Numbered from the stretch's first letter, positions 9,946 to 21,521 are shown. The stretch is 64,000 bases of DNA from Blastobasis lacticolella (GCA_905147135.1 LR990041.1:22489712-22553711); one strand, 5' to 3'. Notes: generated by a model not told the origin, from the letters alone. Translations and numbers: made by a program.

Positions 9946-12900
9946 AAATTAATTGCCATAAGCTTTTGAACTTGCCTCATATTCGCATCCCAGAACTAAA
10001 TGCTGTTTTTATGATAGATACGGGCAGCACTCGATCATTCATTAGTCCGAAAGTTGCAAACGAATATTACGCAAGTTTTAAGCAAAAAGAGTCTTTCGAA
10101 GTCATTAGTACCCACGCATCAAGTAAACACAGTGAGGTAGCCTACATTGACTTACCAAAGATATTTAATTGTAACCATAAACATAAGTTTTATATTTATT
10201 CGGTTGATGAACGGTACGATGGTCTAATAGGAAGTGACTTGTTGAAACAACTCAATGCCAAGATCGACATGAAATCTCAAACCTTGTTCACGGACTCTAG
10301 TAAAATACCAATCATTTACTCACCACCCACGAGAGAGATGTATAACCTACCTCCTCGATGCGAAATGAGAGTCACATTGCCAGTCAACTTGTTACATGGA
10401 GAAGGTATTCTAAATTATACCCAATTCTGTAACGGAGTTCGAATGCCAGCCGCTATAGTAAAATGTACTAACGGTTACGCAACGACAGTAATTCAAAATA
10501 CAACCGATTTACTGCAAACAATAACAGTTACGGCTCTATTCAAGGTAGAGTTATTTCAGCAACAATCACACAACGTCAACTCAACAAACCTGAATTCAAC
10601 AGAAAATTACCAGGACGTCGAGAAATTACTCGACGATAATTTAGATACTAAGCTTAGGTTAGACCATATGAATGAGGAAGAAAGAATGATGATAGAGCGA
10701 ACTTGTAAAGAATATAAAGACATATTCTATTGTGAAGACATACCTCTGTCTTTTAGTAATCAGGTGAAACATACAATCAGAACAAAAAACGAGGATCCGA
10801 TTAATTTAAAGGCACACAGACTACCCCCAGTCCAGACACAAGAGATAAAGAAACAAGTAGAAAAAATGCTACGTGATAATATTGTGCAAGAGTCACACTC
10901 GCCTTGGAGCGCCCCAGTCCACCTGGTACCCAAAAAGTTGGATGCATCAGGGGAACAAAAATGGAGAATGGTAGTCGATTATAGGCGTTTAAATGATATC
11001 ACTACTGATGACAAATACCCTTTACCAAACATCAATGATCTTTTTGACATGCTTGGGAAGAGTATGTATTTCACTACGCTAGATCTCGCGAGCGGATACC
11101 ATCAGGTAGAAGTAGAAGAGGAAGATAAAGCAAAAACTGCTTTCAGTACACCATTCGGGCATTACGAATTCAATAGAATGCCGTTTGGGCTCAAAACTGC
11201 TCCTGCAACCTTTCAGCGAGCAATGGACAATGTCCTAAGAGGGTTACAAGGATTGCATTGCCTTGTTTACCTTGATGATGTCATCATCTTCTCAAAAAGC
11301 TTGCCAGAACACATAGAGAAATTGAAAGCTGTTTTTGATAGATTCCGTCAGACTAACTTGAAGATTCAGTTAGATAAATCTCACTTCCTTAGGAAAGAAG
11401 TCTTGTATTTAGGACACACAATCACCAACGAAGGTCTTAAACCAAATAACGACAAAATAGAAGCAGTACTTAAGTACCCAATTCCCCAAACAACTACAGA
11501 AATCAAAAGTTTTCTAGGATTGATAGGCTACTACAGAAAGTTCATCAAAGATTTTGCCAAAATTACGAGACCACTTACGGCATGTTTAAAGAAAGGGAAA
11601 AAGATCGTATTAAATGAAGAGTACATAGATAGTTTTGAAACATGTAAAAAGCTGCTAACAAACGCAAGCTGCTAACGATGCATCCAACTTTGCTATCGGG
11701 GCTGTCCTTTCACAAGGCACCATAGGTTCAGACAAACCTATAGCATATGCTAGTAGGACGTTAAGTGATACAGAGGGTAGATATAGTACTATCGAAAAAG
11801 AACTTTTAGCGGTAATATGGGCCGTAAAACATTTCAGACCGTACCTTTATGGGAAGAAGTTTGTGATTTACACCGACCATAGACCTTTGGCATGGTTGTA
11901 TTCACTCAAAGAGCCAAACAGCAAACTCACACGTTGGCGCCTACGATTAGAAGAGTACGATTTTGAGATTAAGTATAAGAAAGGACAGCAAAATACTAAT
12001 GCTGACGCCCTTTCTCGAGTTAGGATTAACGCATTAGAAGACGACTTAGATTCAATTTTAGTAAATGTAGATGCAGACGAGAATCGTGTCAAAGAAATTA
12101 TTGAAGAATTGGAAAGAAACGTGACTGTGCGAAAGCCCAGACCACAAGTAGAAGCAAGGGATATTTCAGATACTGAGAGTGTTAAAACACAAGTTATAGA
12201 TCTTTCAGATTCAGACGATGGGGCAACTGCAAATTCAATCTCTAATAGGGAACACGAAGGAATCCCTATTCTTAATGAGGCAATTGATTGCAAACCAAAA
12301 CAAATAATAGTGCAGGCTTGGTTTAGAGATAAACTCTCAGTAAACGATACTTCTAATAACAAGCAAAGAATCTTAGAAGTATTTCTGCCCGTCAATAACG
12401 GAAAGTTAGTGAAAGATTTTTTTAAAGAGTATGTAGATACTAAACACAAATATTTCATCTATTTCGAAGACCCAAGGTTTAGGGCAACATTTTCAAAAGT
12501 TGTCACAAGGTTGTACAAGAAAGGGACACTAAATTTGACAGAATGTACCGAGCGTACGGTAAATCTGTCAGAGTCAGAGGAAGATCAACGTCAGGTCATT
12601 CTAAAGTACCACGAAGGTAAAACATGTCATAGGGGTATTAATGAAACATTAACAAAAATCAAACGACATTATTGGTGGCCGAACATGAAAGAAACAGTAA
12701 CAGCTATTATTAACTCATGCGAACAATGTAAAAGAATGAAGTATGAAAGGAAACCCGTAAAACCAAGCATACAATTAACTCAAACTCAAAATGCACCATT
12801 TCAGGAAGTTTTTATGGACCTTCTTTATATCGAAGGTAAATATTATTTAACAATAGTCGATGCCTTTAGTAAGCTAGGGCAAGCTATTAATATCCCAAAT

Positions 12901-13702
12901 CGTAGCACACCAGAAGTAGTGCAAGCTCTTATCAAATACTTCAGTATGTATGGCTTACCAAAGAAAATAAATGGCGATTCAGGAACTGAATTTAATAATG
13001 AATTAATTAAGGAACTATTAAATCTATACAAAATAGAGTTACATATCGGCACCCCAAATAATCCCAGTTCAATGGCGATAGTAGAGCGTTTCCACTCAAC
13101 AATAATTGAGATTTATCGCTTAGCTAAGTATGAGAAAAGCGAACTAGACGCCGCGTCTGTCATGACTTATGCAATAATGGCGTACAATAACTCTATCCAT
13201 TCCGCTACTAGCTATACTCCTTTTGAGATCGTTTTTGGAAACACAGACTCTAGCAATGTGTTTGAAATAGATAGGGAACGGAACCTAATGCAAAAATTAC
13301 TACAAGATCATAGGAAGCGATTAAAAGTATTATATGAATACGTATCGGATAAACTGCAAAGCGATAAAATTAAAGTTAGGGAAAAAAGAGGAGGTGAGGA
13401 GCCACCAGATATTAAAGATGGCGATGATATCTTCATGAAAAATACTCGAACGAGAAAAGCGAAAGATCTACCCCGTTTTGAGAAAGCTAAGGTTATAAGG
13501 CTCACCATCTAGGAATATCATTCCAGTCGAGCTAAAGAAGAGAAAAACAAGGGTAGCTATTAAGAATATTAAACGTCCTCCGCAGGTCAAACCTAGTACT
13601 TCTAGTACTAGTCGTACAGATCGGCAGCCTGGAACTTCAAAACCTAAACCAGAATCCGGGAATAACACCGATCAAACTTGGCACAGCAGTGATGAGGACT
13701 AA
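9913..13702 (+). pseudogene. pol: Errantivirus Pol, frame-broken
   Basis: Protease, reverse transcriptase, RNase H and integrase occur in order. The protease has MIDTGSTRS (10011-10037). RT spans about 10800-11650 with YRRLND, LDLASGYHQV and YLDD (11268-11279). RNase H resumes near 11675 with NDASNFAIG and continues to NADALSR. Integrase has an HHCC zinc finger (H..., CEQCKRMK) and the catalytic core (MDLLYIEG, GDSGTEF, ERFH). The first frame stops at 11675, where a deletion removes the start of RNase H. The second stops at 13512, after which the C-terminal tail continues in another frame to a stop at 13700-13702. Both breaks destroy a full-length Pol. Confidence 0.9.
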
Positions 13703-15305
13703 TATATGGACTATTTTTAAGACATTAGATTTAGAAACTGTAGTAAGTGAAGTAGATAATAATATACAACAGTATGATAAGATACACGTTTTAGTCACTA
13801 GTAATAATGAGTATAAAAATGAATTAGGAAGTTTATGTACACAAATCGAATCATTAGTAAATGAAATCAAAGCTAGGATTAATCAGATTTTACCTACTTT
13901 TAGAGTAAGAAGGGCAATATTTAGTCCCTTAGGTTCGTTAGTAAAAATTATTTCAGGAAACTTAGATGAAGAAGACGCAAAACATTATAACTTGGAAATA
14001 AGTCAGCTAAAAAAGGAAGAACATTCAGTCGAACGAAAAGTATCCTTAGTAGTTAACGCTTTAGATAAATTCGCTAATCTATCAGATGGCATGAATTCAA
14101 ATATTAAATACTTAGATAACAAAACAGTTGAGATTCAATCACTTCTAGAAACAGAAAGTAGACGTAATAATATAATTTCATTAATGAATAGCTTGTATCA
14201 AATTTCTAATAACTTTCGTACTATTTATGCATTCATCCAGGAAACCGAAACCGCAATTGCCTTCAGCAAGTTACATACCCTACATCAGTCAATATTAAAT
14301 TCTACAGAACTTATGCAAGTCCTCATAGAAATTGAGAGACATAATAATTTAATTTACACGGTAAAAAGGGAAAACCTAGTTAAGTTAGAACGTAATATTT
14401 TGTTAAAGTCATACATTGATAGAAATAAGTTAGTTTTTGTATTAGAAGTACCGCTAATAGAACCCAACACGTATATATATTATAAAATAATTCCCATTCC
14501 CATATATCAACCCTTAATCCAAAAAACCGTTACCATTATTCCTAAACACCCCTACCTAATGGTGAATAGGTTGAAATACAGACCCGTAGCGAACCTGTGT
14601 GAAGAAGTCGAGGACAACAAGTTCCTGTGTTCGCGAGACGACCTTGCACAGTATCCTGCCGAAACCTGCATAGAGGAGATAATGACGCTAAAAGACAACT
14701 GCAGCAGATGCCACCAGAACATAATACAAATGGAAAAAGAAAAGATACAAAGGATAGTTGGAAACTGTTGGCTCATTTATTCCAAAACAGGACTAATCAT
14801 CACGGAACACTGTAAGGACGAAGTTTTCAAACAAAACATACAAGGGACATTTCTGATATGGCCGAATCAACACTGCACAACACAAGTACAAGATGTCGTC
14901 ATGAACACACCGACAAACGCTTCAACAATCAATCTGCAGCTTCCGTTTGTACAGATGCCAGAGGTACGTCACGTCATCAGACAAGAAGACAAACGACTCA
15001 ACCTGCAAAACGTGGACTTTAGTAATATCAAAGACGTTATCAACAGTGCAAAGTTTAGTGAAAGTCTTTCGGACGACTACATGTATGTGGTAAAAAACAT
15101 AAGTATATGGACTATCCTACTCTATTTTATTATTTTTATTATCTTTATATCATTGCTAATTAAATTCAGATTATATACAAAATGTATAAACCGAAATTCT
15201 CCGAAACCATCTTCAACGACTTCGGATAATTTCTCTCTTAAGGGGGGAGATGTTAAGGTTGAGCACCCCTTCAAACTATCATTTGTCAGCACCAAATCAT
15301 CATAA
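13692..15305 (+). CDS. env: Errantivirus Env, F-like envelope protein
   Basis: This is an ORF of about 537 residues whose first ATG (13692) overlaps the end of pol. It has a furin-type site RVRR near residue 72-75, a following hydrophobic fusion-like segment, coiled-coil-prone stretches, a cysteine-rich region (about residues 300-400) and one transmembrane segment near residues 473-491 with a short cytoplasmic tail. This layout is that of insect errantivirus envelope proteins related to baculovirus F (established knowledge). No clear signal peptide follows the first ATG; in this group env is made from a spliced RNA that can add an N-terminal part. The stop lies 55 bases inside the 3' LTR. The frame is open throughout. 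Confidence 0.82.
   Translation: MRTNIWTIFKTLDLETVVSEVDNNIQQYDKIHVLVTSNNEYKNELGSLCTQIESLVNEIKARINQILPTFRVRRAIFSPLGSLVKIISGNLDEEDAKHYNLEISQLKKEEHSVERKVSLVVNALDKFANLSDGMNSNIKYLDNKTVEIQSLLETESRRNNIISLMNSLYQISNNFRTIYAFIQETETAIAFSKLHTLHQSILNSTELMQVLIEIERHNNLIYTVKRENLVKLERNILLKSYIDRNKLVFVLEVPLIEPNTYIYYKIIPIPIYQPLIQKTVTIIPKHPYLMVNRLKYRPVANLCEEVEDNKFLCSRDDLAQYPAETCIEEIMTLKDNCSRCHQNIIQMEKEKIQRIVGNCWLIYSKTGLIITEHCKDEVFKQNIQGTFLIWPNQHCTTQVQDVVMNTPTNASTINLQLPFVQMPEVRHVIRQEDKRLNLQNVDFSNIKDVINSAKFSESLSDDYMYVVKNISIWTILLYFIIFIIFISLLIKFRLYTKCINRNSPKPSSTTSDNFSLKGGDVKVEHPFKLSFVSTKSS
15240..15250 (+). promoter_or_regulatory. Polypurine tract
   Basis: AAGGGGGGAGA directly precedes the 3' LTR and is the expected plus-strand primer of reverse transcription. 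Confidence 0.85.
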
Positions 15306-15471
15306 TCAACGAACATCGTAAGCTATATAATATTGTCAACACTGCACTAATTTAGGTATAAATAACACTGTATTTTAGATTTAAGTTAGTATTGTTTTAA
15401 TAAACCAAGTATAACCTCTGCCTGATTAATAAATTATTTTTATTAATTACTTCGCCGCCCCCAACTTAATT
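15251..15471 (+). repeat. 3' LTR
   Basis: It is 221 bp and matches the 5' LTR by eye. It contains the end of env. CACG (15472-15475) follows as the target duplication. Confidence 0.92.
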
Positions 15472-15475
15472 CACG

Positions 15476-17230
15476 CATGCTACATTTTTGACCTCACTGT
15501 CACTCAAGTCAAATGCAAGCCTATAGTCTAATAAAAAAACTGTTCAAGTAGTTTTTGCGTGATCGAGTAACAAACATCAATCTATACAACCTTACATACA
15601 TACATATATCATCATCATCATCGTCATAGCGCTCCTACTCGTGCTTCACAACTTCACCCGGTCTTCTACATCCTTTCATACAGACATAAAACTGATGCCT
15701 CTATACCACTGGTGGAATAGCCAGAGACTATAGACCACCATTTTGCTCCTTACAAACTTTCGAATTTATAATATTTAGGATATCGGTAGTGAGATCGCTT
15801 TTAGTTCAGTTGAGTTACGTTTCATTCTTACATGAAACTACAGCGACTTTCTTAAAAACAATACTAAACAAAGCGCAACTAAAAAAAAATTACTTTGAGC
15901 AAAAATTACTAGTACAATAAAGTAATTCCCTTCAGTAATTTCATCGCTGCGTTTATAAAACCCGTACGTAGATACGTCTCACTAATTTTGTATTTGCATT
16001 GCGATATTAGATTGAAGGTCTGCTTGGGTAAATACAGGCAAAGCCTTAGTAATCACGATTCAAAATACGTTTGAAGATATTTAATTTGAAAAATATCAAG
16101 GCGCGTAAATCAAAACAAGCTTACGTCTGTCGATCGATTGCCGTTGGGTTCCGCTTTTGTCTAAACTACATTTCAATCAAAATTACATTCCATTCTAATT
16201 GACGGAGTTTCGTGTAATGTCTTCGGTACCATACAATTCATGTAAATTTTTCCATCTCCGCCATGTCACTTGGGATAAAATGTAAACAAAAAAGTACATT
16301 GATAATATGTGTGCGCAACTGTAATATGTTATTTAGTTAAGTAAATTCAATTAAAAATATACAGTAATTGACACAGTTAATTATAGAAATATGTTACAGT
16401 TCATGTACATATAAAATAATAATCTGGTAAGTAGGTACTTTAATAACCATTTAAGTAGTTTTTGTATGTAAGATAAATTATTTTTTGTGACTTTTGTAAC
16501 ATACAATGTATCTGACAGTTATCAAAGCAACAACGCTTAAATAATAATAACATGAGACTAATTCGGGCGACTGAATGTGTAACCATGGTCCAATGTAGTC
16601 AGGTTCCCCTGGTAACAGGGTCATAGAGATCATATAGCAGTCCCTCCACTGTAATTACTTGATCTGCCAAATGCTGAATCATGGTCACGGCGGACCCCGG
16701 GCCCCCGCGTACTACAGCATAATTGGGACATTAACGCCAAGAGTATAATTTAATCAACCTATCCAAGGTGCAACTCCTGAAAGAAACCTTTTGATATCTT
16801 TGCCAGGTTTATCCCTAAAGTGCAAAGAATTGCCGATGTTTAACTTGCCGCCGTAACGCATCGCCGTATAGTTACTCAGCGAATTACTAGGTGCTTGAGT
16901 TTGTGTGGCTAGCATCTTTCAGCTTTAAAAAACGTAAACATGATCAGATCGGTACGTTGCTTGTTTATTTATTTATTTATTTAACCACTTGTTTGATTGA
17001 AATTATGTTCAATTATGGACTACGTTGTACTATGGATATTTAGTTTTGGCAGTTTGAAAATGAATGTGTGTATGTGTGTATGATGCCTAAGAACGCCGAA
17101 ATAGCTAGACCGATTTTGACAAAATTTTAAATAAATAAAGAAAGTAAGTCATTTACATAGCACACCACGACACAATAATAGTTACATAATAGCTAAAGAA
17201 AACATTAATGATTGAATAATTTAATTTGTG
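15476..17230. other. Non-coding interval before the odorant receptor
   Basis: No gene is visible. It holds short CAT and ACAT simple repeats (about 15596-15625), a plus-strand fragment of the second SINE family at about 16565-16745 (GCGACTGAATGTGTAACCAT ... GGGACATTAACGCCAAGA) and AT-rich sequence. Confidence 0.5.
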
Positions 17231-17239
17231 AGTAGACCC

Positions 17240-19049
17240 ATGTCACTGTCGGTGTCGCGGCGGCCCGCAGAAACGGTAGATAAGTTAACAAGTAGGTCTA
17301 AGTTTACAAGTTTTACAGAGCTCTGGCAGACTCCGATGAAAGTAATGCCAGGGCGCTGTTACACCATCCAATGTCCAATAAAGTTTTATGTTTGTCTACC
17401 GTATGACTTGAAGGTGATAATTATTGCGTAGATCCGTGGCGCATGGCCGTCGGCGGGCGACCCGCTCGGCCTACGCCACCTGCAGCTGGTACGCGGCTCG
17501 CTCCGCCTCATGGGCTTCTGGCCGCGCCGTTCCTTCAGTAGCCAATACTTGCTGCTCATCCTGTGCTCCCTATCAGCAACCGGCAGCATTTTTTATATCA
17601 TAGTGAACACGCAGACAGCCAGCTTCCTCGAGCTCGGCCACTGTTACATCACTATACTGATGATCATCACTAGCATTGTTAGTACGATGTCATGCAAAAG
17701 TAAATTAGCGCCTTATTTAGCAATAGTTATTTTTACCTCTGCTGCACGAAAAGAGCGCATTGGGTGCATGAAAACTCGCAGCAAAAACGCTTTTTGCTGC
17801 GAGCAAGAGCGCTGTGATATCTCGAATTCGACATTTTCTTTAAGTAAGAATCTCTATTGAAAATGTAATTTAAAACGATCTTCGACAATAAAGGATTAGC
17901 GAATATCGTAGAGAATTAGTTTTTTGCTTGCTATAGAGATTCAGTGACTTTTTTACAGATATTTGTGGCTAGAGAAGATGTCGAATTCTAATGTTGAAAG
18001 CGCGAGAATCGCCCCCTGGACTGCTGTGGTGCGGACATAGACTGCAAGTTATAACGCACCAAAAACACTGCGTGTGAAACATGCATTTTTTCACCTCTCC
18101 CACGATAACCTGACCGACAGAAAAAGTCGAATAAGTCCCGACCAATTTTACATTTAGGTATTAAAATATTTTCTAAATTACAGAGATTTTACTGCTAAGA
18201 ACCATCTTGATTAAACTGGTTTTCAATAAGAGAAAATCGCATCCAAATCCGTCCATCCGTTCGAAAGATACACACATCAAACTTGTAGACCTATCCCTCT
18301 TTTTTCGTCGAGGGTAAAATACCAGCAAAATTGCATATCTTTAAGCTATGCAGATTTGTAGAGTAGTTGTTTGTTCCATAAAACGTGAGCGTATACTGCC
18401 AGTACAACATTTATGGATTTATTTATTTATTTGACGACCTGAGTGGTTTAGTGGTCAACATGCCAATCAGCCACGCAAGAGGTCCCGGGTTCGATTCCCG
18501 GCCGGGCAGAAATTTGAATATGATGAATTTTAATTTCTGTTACGAGTCTGGGTGTTATATGTATGATAAGTATGTATTTAAAAGTATATAAGTAGTATAT
18601 CAGTTAGCTAGCACCCATAACACAAGCTTTGCTTACTTTGGGGCTAGATGGCGCTGGGTGAATTTGTCCACGATTATTTATTATTTATTATTATTTATAG
18701 TACAATCTGTACTTAGTTTGGGGTAAGATGGCGCTGTGTGAATTTGTTCACGATTTTTCATTTATTTTATTTACTATTATTAATTATTTTAGCCTGAATC
18801 ATCCCATTTTGCAAAGGATATCGAACGAACAAAGTTTATCTTATAAAAATAATTGTTTACTCAGGAGGAAGTGGGGCTTAAATTAATTCAAAATAAGTTA
18901 AAATAAAGGATAATCATGTTTCAATTCTTCAATTGCAGCATCGTATAGCAGTGCCAGTGGTCCACAAGGAGTTCCAGGATCTAATGCGTGTATTTCTTGA
19001 GGACATGCATCTCATCCACTGCAAGCAGCGCCCCGAGTACTCCACAGAG
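17240..19049 (+). CDS. Odorant receptor (insect OR family), 5' part only
   Basis: The main exon, 17432-17677, encodes a typical moth OR start: LQLVRGSLRLMGFWP, a first membrane helix (YLLLILCSLSATGSIFYII), then FLELGHCYITILMIITSI. Exon 18939-19049 continues with PVVHKEF...LEDMHLIHCKQRPEY, matching the region after helix 2. Donor GTTAGT at 17678 and acceptor ATTGCAG at 18938 join them in phase 0; a later donor at 17700 is possible with a different acceptor. A GC-rich candidate first exon, 17240-17275 (ATG to a GTAGAT donor), also joins in phase 0. ORs are seven-helix odorant-gated channel subunits in olfactory neurons. Later exons were not found before the next gene at 40169, so this may be a fragment or pseudogene. 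Confidence 0.62.
17432..17677 (+). CDS. Odorant receptor exon with LRLMGFWP
   Basis: 246 nt in phase 0, preceded by GCGTAG. It is markedly GC-richer in its first half than its surroundings. It encodes the N-terminal OR signature and about two membrane helices. Confidence 0.65.
17775..17803. repeat. Perfect 13-bp hairpin
   Basis: CTCGCAGCAAAAA and its exact reverse complement are separated by CGC. It lies in the intron just after the odorant receptor exon, about 100 bp from the donor. There is no poly-A or SINE context. Confidence 0.6.
18432..18700 (+). mobile_element. tRNA-derived SINE, family 1
   Basis: The tRNA-like head has an A-box region (GAGTGGTTTAGTGGTCAACA) and a B box (GGTTCGATTCC, 18488-18498). 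The body runs through GATGAATTTTAATTTCTGTT, GCACCCATAACACAAGCTTT and TAGATGGCGCTGGGTGAATT to an AT-rich (TTATTTA) tail. A tail-only duplicate follows at about 18700-18790. Other copies lie at 62880-63347 (minus) and 58681-58815 (3' part). It lies in the odorant receptor intron. Confidence 0.85.
18939..19049 (+). CDS. Odorant receptor second exon
   Basis: 111 nt, 37 codons, phase 0 at both ends, with acceptor TCTTCAATTGCAG and donor GTGGGT. It encodes the stretch after helix 2, with the MHL...K...EY pattern of moth ORs. Confidence 0.55.
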
Positions 19050-19662
19050 GTGGGTTACTGTTAGTGCATGAAGGTGCAATGATGGATACAGTTAAAACTA
19101 GCAAATGCTCATTTACAACATGATGTCAATAGCGGGCTCTGATACTCCTTTGCTGGACTTCAGTGTGTGAAGTAGGTTATCCTACATCATCGAGTATAAG
19201 AAAAATTCCACTTTGTAGCTATAGTAGACATTTAGGAAACTAACAAAACGTTGGTCTGACCGTCCACGGGACCCGGGTCCCGTTACTACGATGCATGCAA
19301 ATATGTCGAAATATTGGGCTACTCGTCAACAAAGATATTTATATTTATTTATTTATAGTATTATACATACATCGTCATAACAATAAGTGATATAAAATTA
19401 TCGACAGTTAATTTCAACAATCAAAATACAATTGAAATAATTAGATTAGATTACGAATAACAATCATTGGCATGTCAAATTAAAGCATTCAAGTAATTAT
19501 AATAGCAATGTCAAAATTATATATAGATAATAAAGTCAACTTAAAAATATTAAAATAATTATGGAACATAAAAGAAATAAAAAAAAAATGTAAAAAAAAA
19601 ATTGATTTCAATAGATGTCAACACAATCACAAAGCCATTACAGCGGAGGAGAATGAAGGGCA
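19050..19662. other. Non-coding interval after the odorant receptor exon
   Basis: AT-rich, with no exon recognised although later odorant receptor exons would be expected nearby. Confidence 0.4.
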
Positions 19663-20184
19663 TCACTCATCAATGAACACTTACAGAATAGTATGCTTTT
19701 TCAAATAACATCGTTTTTAATCTTTTGAGGAAGCCGTACTCAGTCTTGCTCCCGCGTATATCTATCGGTAGTTTATTAAAGACTTGCGGACCCATTATTT
19801 CTAAAGATCGAGTAGTTTTATCAAGGCGGTGAGTCGGTATGGGCAGATCGTGTTGCCTCCTAGAGGAGCATCGTAGTGCGATCGTTTGAAACTCCTTTAG
19901 ATTCTGTCTCACATGTTTGGCTATCTGGTAAATGTACAGAGAAGGTAGGGTGAGTATGTTTAAATTAATAAACAATTGTCTCGCGGGCGTATCGTGCGCC
20001 ACACCGGACAAAACACCACCCTCTTCTGTAATAAAAATGGCCGATTTCGATCTGCTGCCTGCCCCCACAGATCTGTACCATAGGCCAGGTGGGAGTGGAA
20101 GTAAGCATAATAAGCCGATAGCAGATTTTTTTGTGTTAGTGTTCGTGATAGTCGTATAATAGCAATTATATTTCGTCGCTTCAT
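19663..20184 (-). mobile_element. LINE 3' fragment (CR1/Jockey group)
   Basis: Two overlapping minus-strand frames encode the end of a LINE ORF2: LLSAYYAYFHSHLAYGTDLW (about 19960-20184) and the C-terminal domain LEIMGPQVFNKLPIDIRGSK ... YYSV (19670-20068). This resembles the fragment at 57430-58290. It is 5' truncated and frameshifted. Confidence 0.8.
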
Positions 20185-20600
20185 TCTTCAGATATAAGAT
20201 AATTCACAACGTAGTCCCTTTAGCCTACAAGGTAGCTTCGCACGTTTATTTAAAGTAAAATCGATTTGTTTTCAATCGATAATTTTTTTCGATCCTACGT
20301 ATCGATACAGCCAGCCGCCATTCTTACGTCATTCCTTTTTCGTGTGAGGTAGCGAGCACATCGTGCACACGTGGTGCACAACAAATTGTAAAAATTTTAT
20401 TTCAAAAGTAGAAACGCAGCGCCGAAAACAAGATTCGGTATTTTAAAAGAAAAAGCAAAAACCCTACGATGTCACAAAGTGGCAATATTCTCGGATTCCA
20501 CTTCAGATTCCGATAAAAATTCATGTAAGTACCTACAATATTTTCGCCGAATGTAGTTACTTTTATAATTTATGCATTGAGTGTATTAATACGTTATAAT
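20185..20600 (+). promoter_or_regulatory. Promoter-like segment with ATCGAT sites
   Basis: Holds ATCGATTTG, TCAATCGATAATT and CGTATCGATACAG, which resemble DREF-type TATCGATA elements of insect promoters. These are followed by CATTCCTTTTTCGTG, a GC-richer stretch, and a good donor CATGTAAGTACC near 20522. An ATG at 20469 gives only 15 codons. It could be the first exon of an unseen gene or part of a mobile element. Function is inference. Confidence 0.25.
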
Positions 20601-21521
20601 AGGATCGCAACTTATTGTCATTTTTCTAAGTGTCAAAATACGGTTAATTTATTCAAAGGGGGCGCAAGGCATTTGGACTTAAAAAAAATTCGACAAGTTG
20701 CGATCGTATTTTAAGGTATATTTTTTGTGGCTGAAGGTTGTACTAAGGTCATAAGGAGCATCTTTTACAGTGGTCATTTTTTTTTGAGCTGCCTAGAAAA
20801 AACGTCGGGCCCCATTAGCGCCCCCTAGCGGCACCGCAGAGAAAAGTGTCTCATACAAACGGTGTTCTCTATCGCACCCCGCCATCAAAAGTTTACGTTA
20901 TAATAGGATCGCAACTTATTGTCATTTTTCTAAGTGTCAAAATACGGTTGAATTATTCAAAAGGGGCGCAAGGCTTTTGGACTTAAAAATTTCGACAAGT
21001 TGCGATCGTATTTAAAGGTATATTTTTTGTGGCTGGAGGTTGTACTAAGGTCATCAGGAGCATCTTTTACAGTGGTCATTCTTTTTTGAGCTGCCTAGAA
21101 AAAACGTCGGGCCCCATTAGCGCCCCCTAGCGGCACCGCAGAGAAAAGTGTCTCATACAAACGGTGTTCTCTATCGCACCCCGCCATCAAAAGTATACGT
21201 TATAATAGGATCGCAACTTATTGTCATTTTTCTAAGTGTCAAAATACGGTTAATTTATTCAAAGGGGGCGCAAGGCATTTGGACTTAAAAAAAATTCGAC
21301 AAGTTGCGATCGTATTTTAAGGTATATTTTTTGTGGCTGAAGGTTGTACTAAGGTCATTAGGAGCAACTCTTACAGTGGTAACTCTTTTTTGTGCTGCCA
21401 AGAAAAAAAGTCGGGCCCCATTAGCGCCCTCTAGCGGCACCGCAGAGAAAAGTGTCCCATACAAACGGTGTTCCTGGGGGTGTTCTCTATCTCATCCCGC
21501 TATCAAAAGTATACGTTATAA
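20601..21521 (+). repeat. Satellite array, left part (three monomers)
   Basis: Monomers begin AGGATCGCAAC at 20601, 20904 and 21207, giving 303-bp units; the third is of a longer type with about 12 extra bases near GTTCCTGGGGGTG. Each unit includes TTGCGATCGTATTT, TTTTTTGTGGCTG and TAGCGCCCCCTAGCGGC. The array continues at 26507 after the DIRS insertion. ORFs across it are shadows. Confidence 0.92.

Larger units (their letters stand above)
8129..15471 (+). mobile_element. Errantivirus-type (gypsy) LTR retrotransposon with env
   Basis: This 7343-bp element has two 221-bp LTRs (8129-8349, 15251-15471) with no difference visible by eye, a 4-bp target duplication (CACG), a serine-tRNA-type primer site, gag, pol and env in the order of insect endogenous retroviruses (errantiviruses), and a purine tract before the 3' LTR. 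Identical LTRs mean a recent insertion. Yet pol is broken twice (near 11665 and 13500), so this copy is probably not autonomous and was perhaps mobilised in trans or damaged during reverse transcription. It has inserted at or near the edge of an old minus-strand LINE. Confidence 0.93.

Noticed and set aside
11868..12458. 196-codon minus-strand ORF
   Set aside because: Shadow of the errantivirus RNase H/integrase frame on the opposite strand.
18433..18510. Candidate tRNA gene with A and B boxes
   Set aside because: It is the head of a SINE with two further copies in the window.
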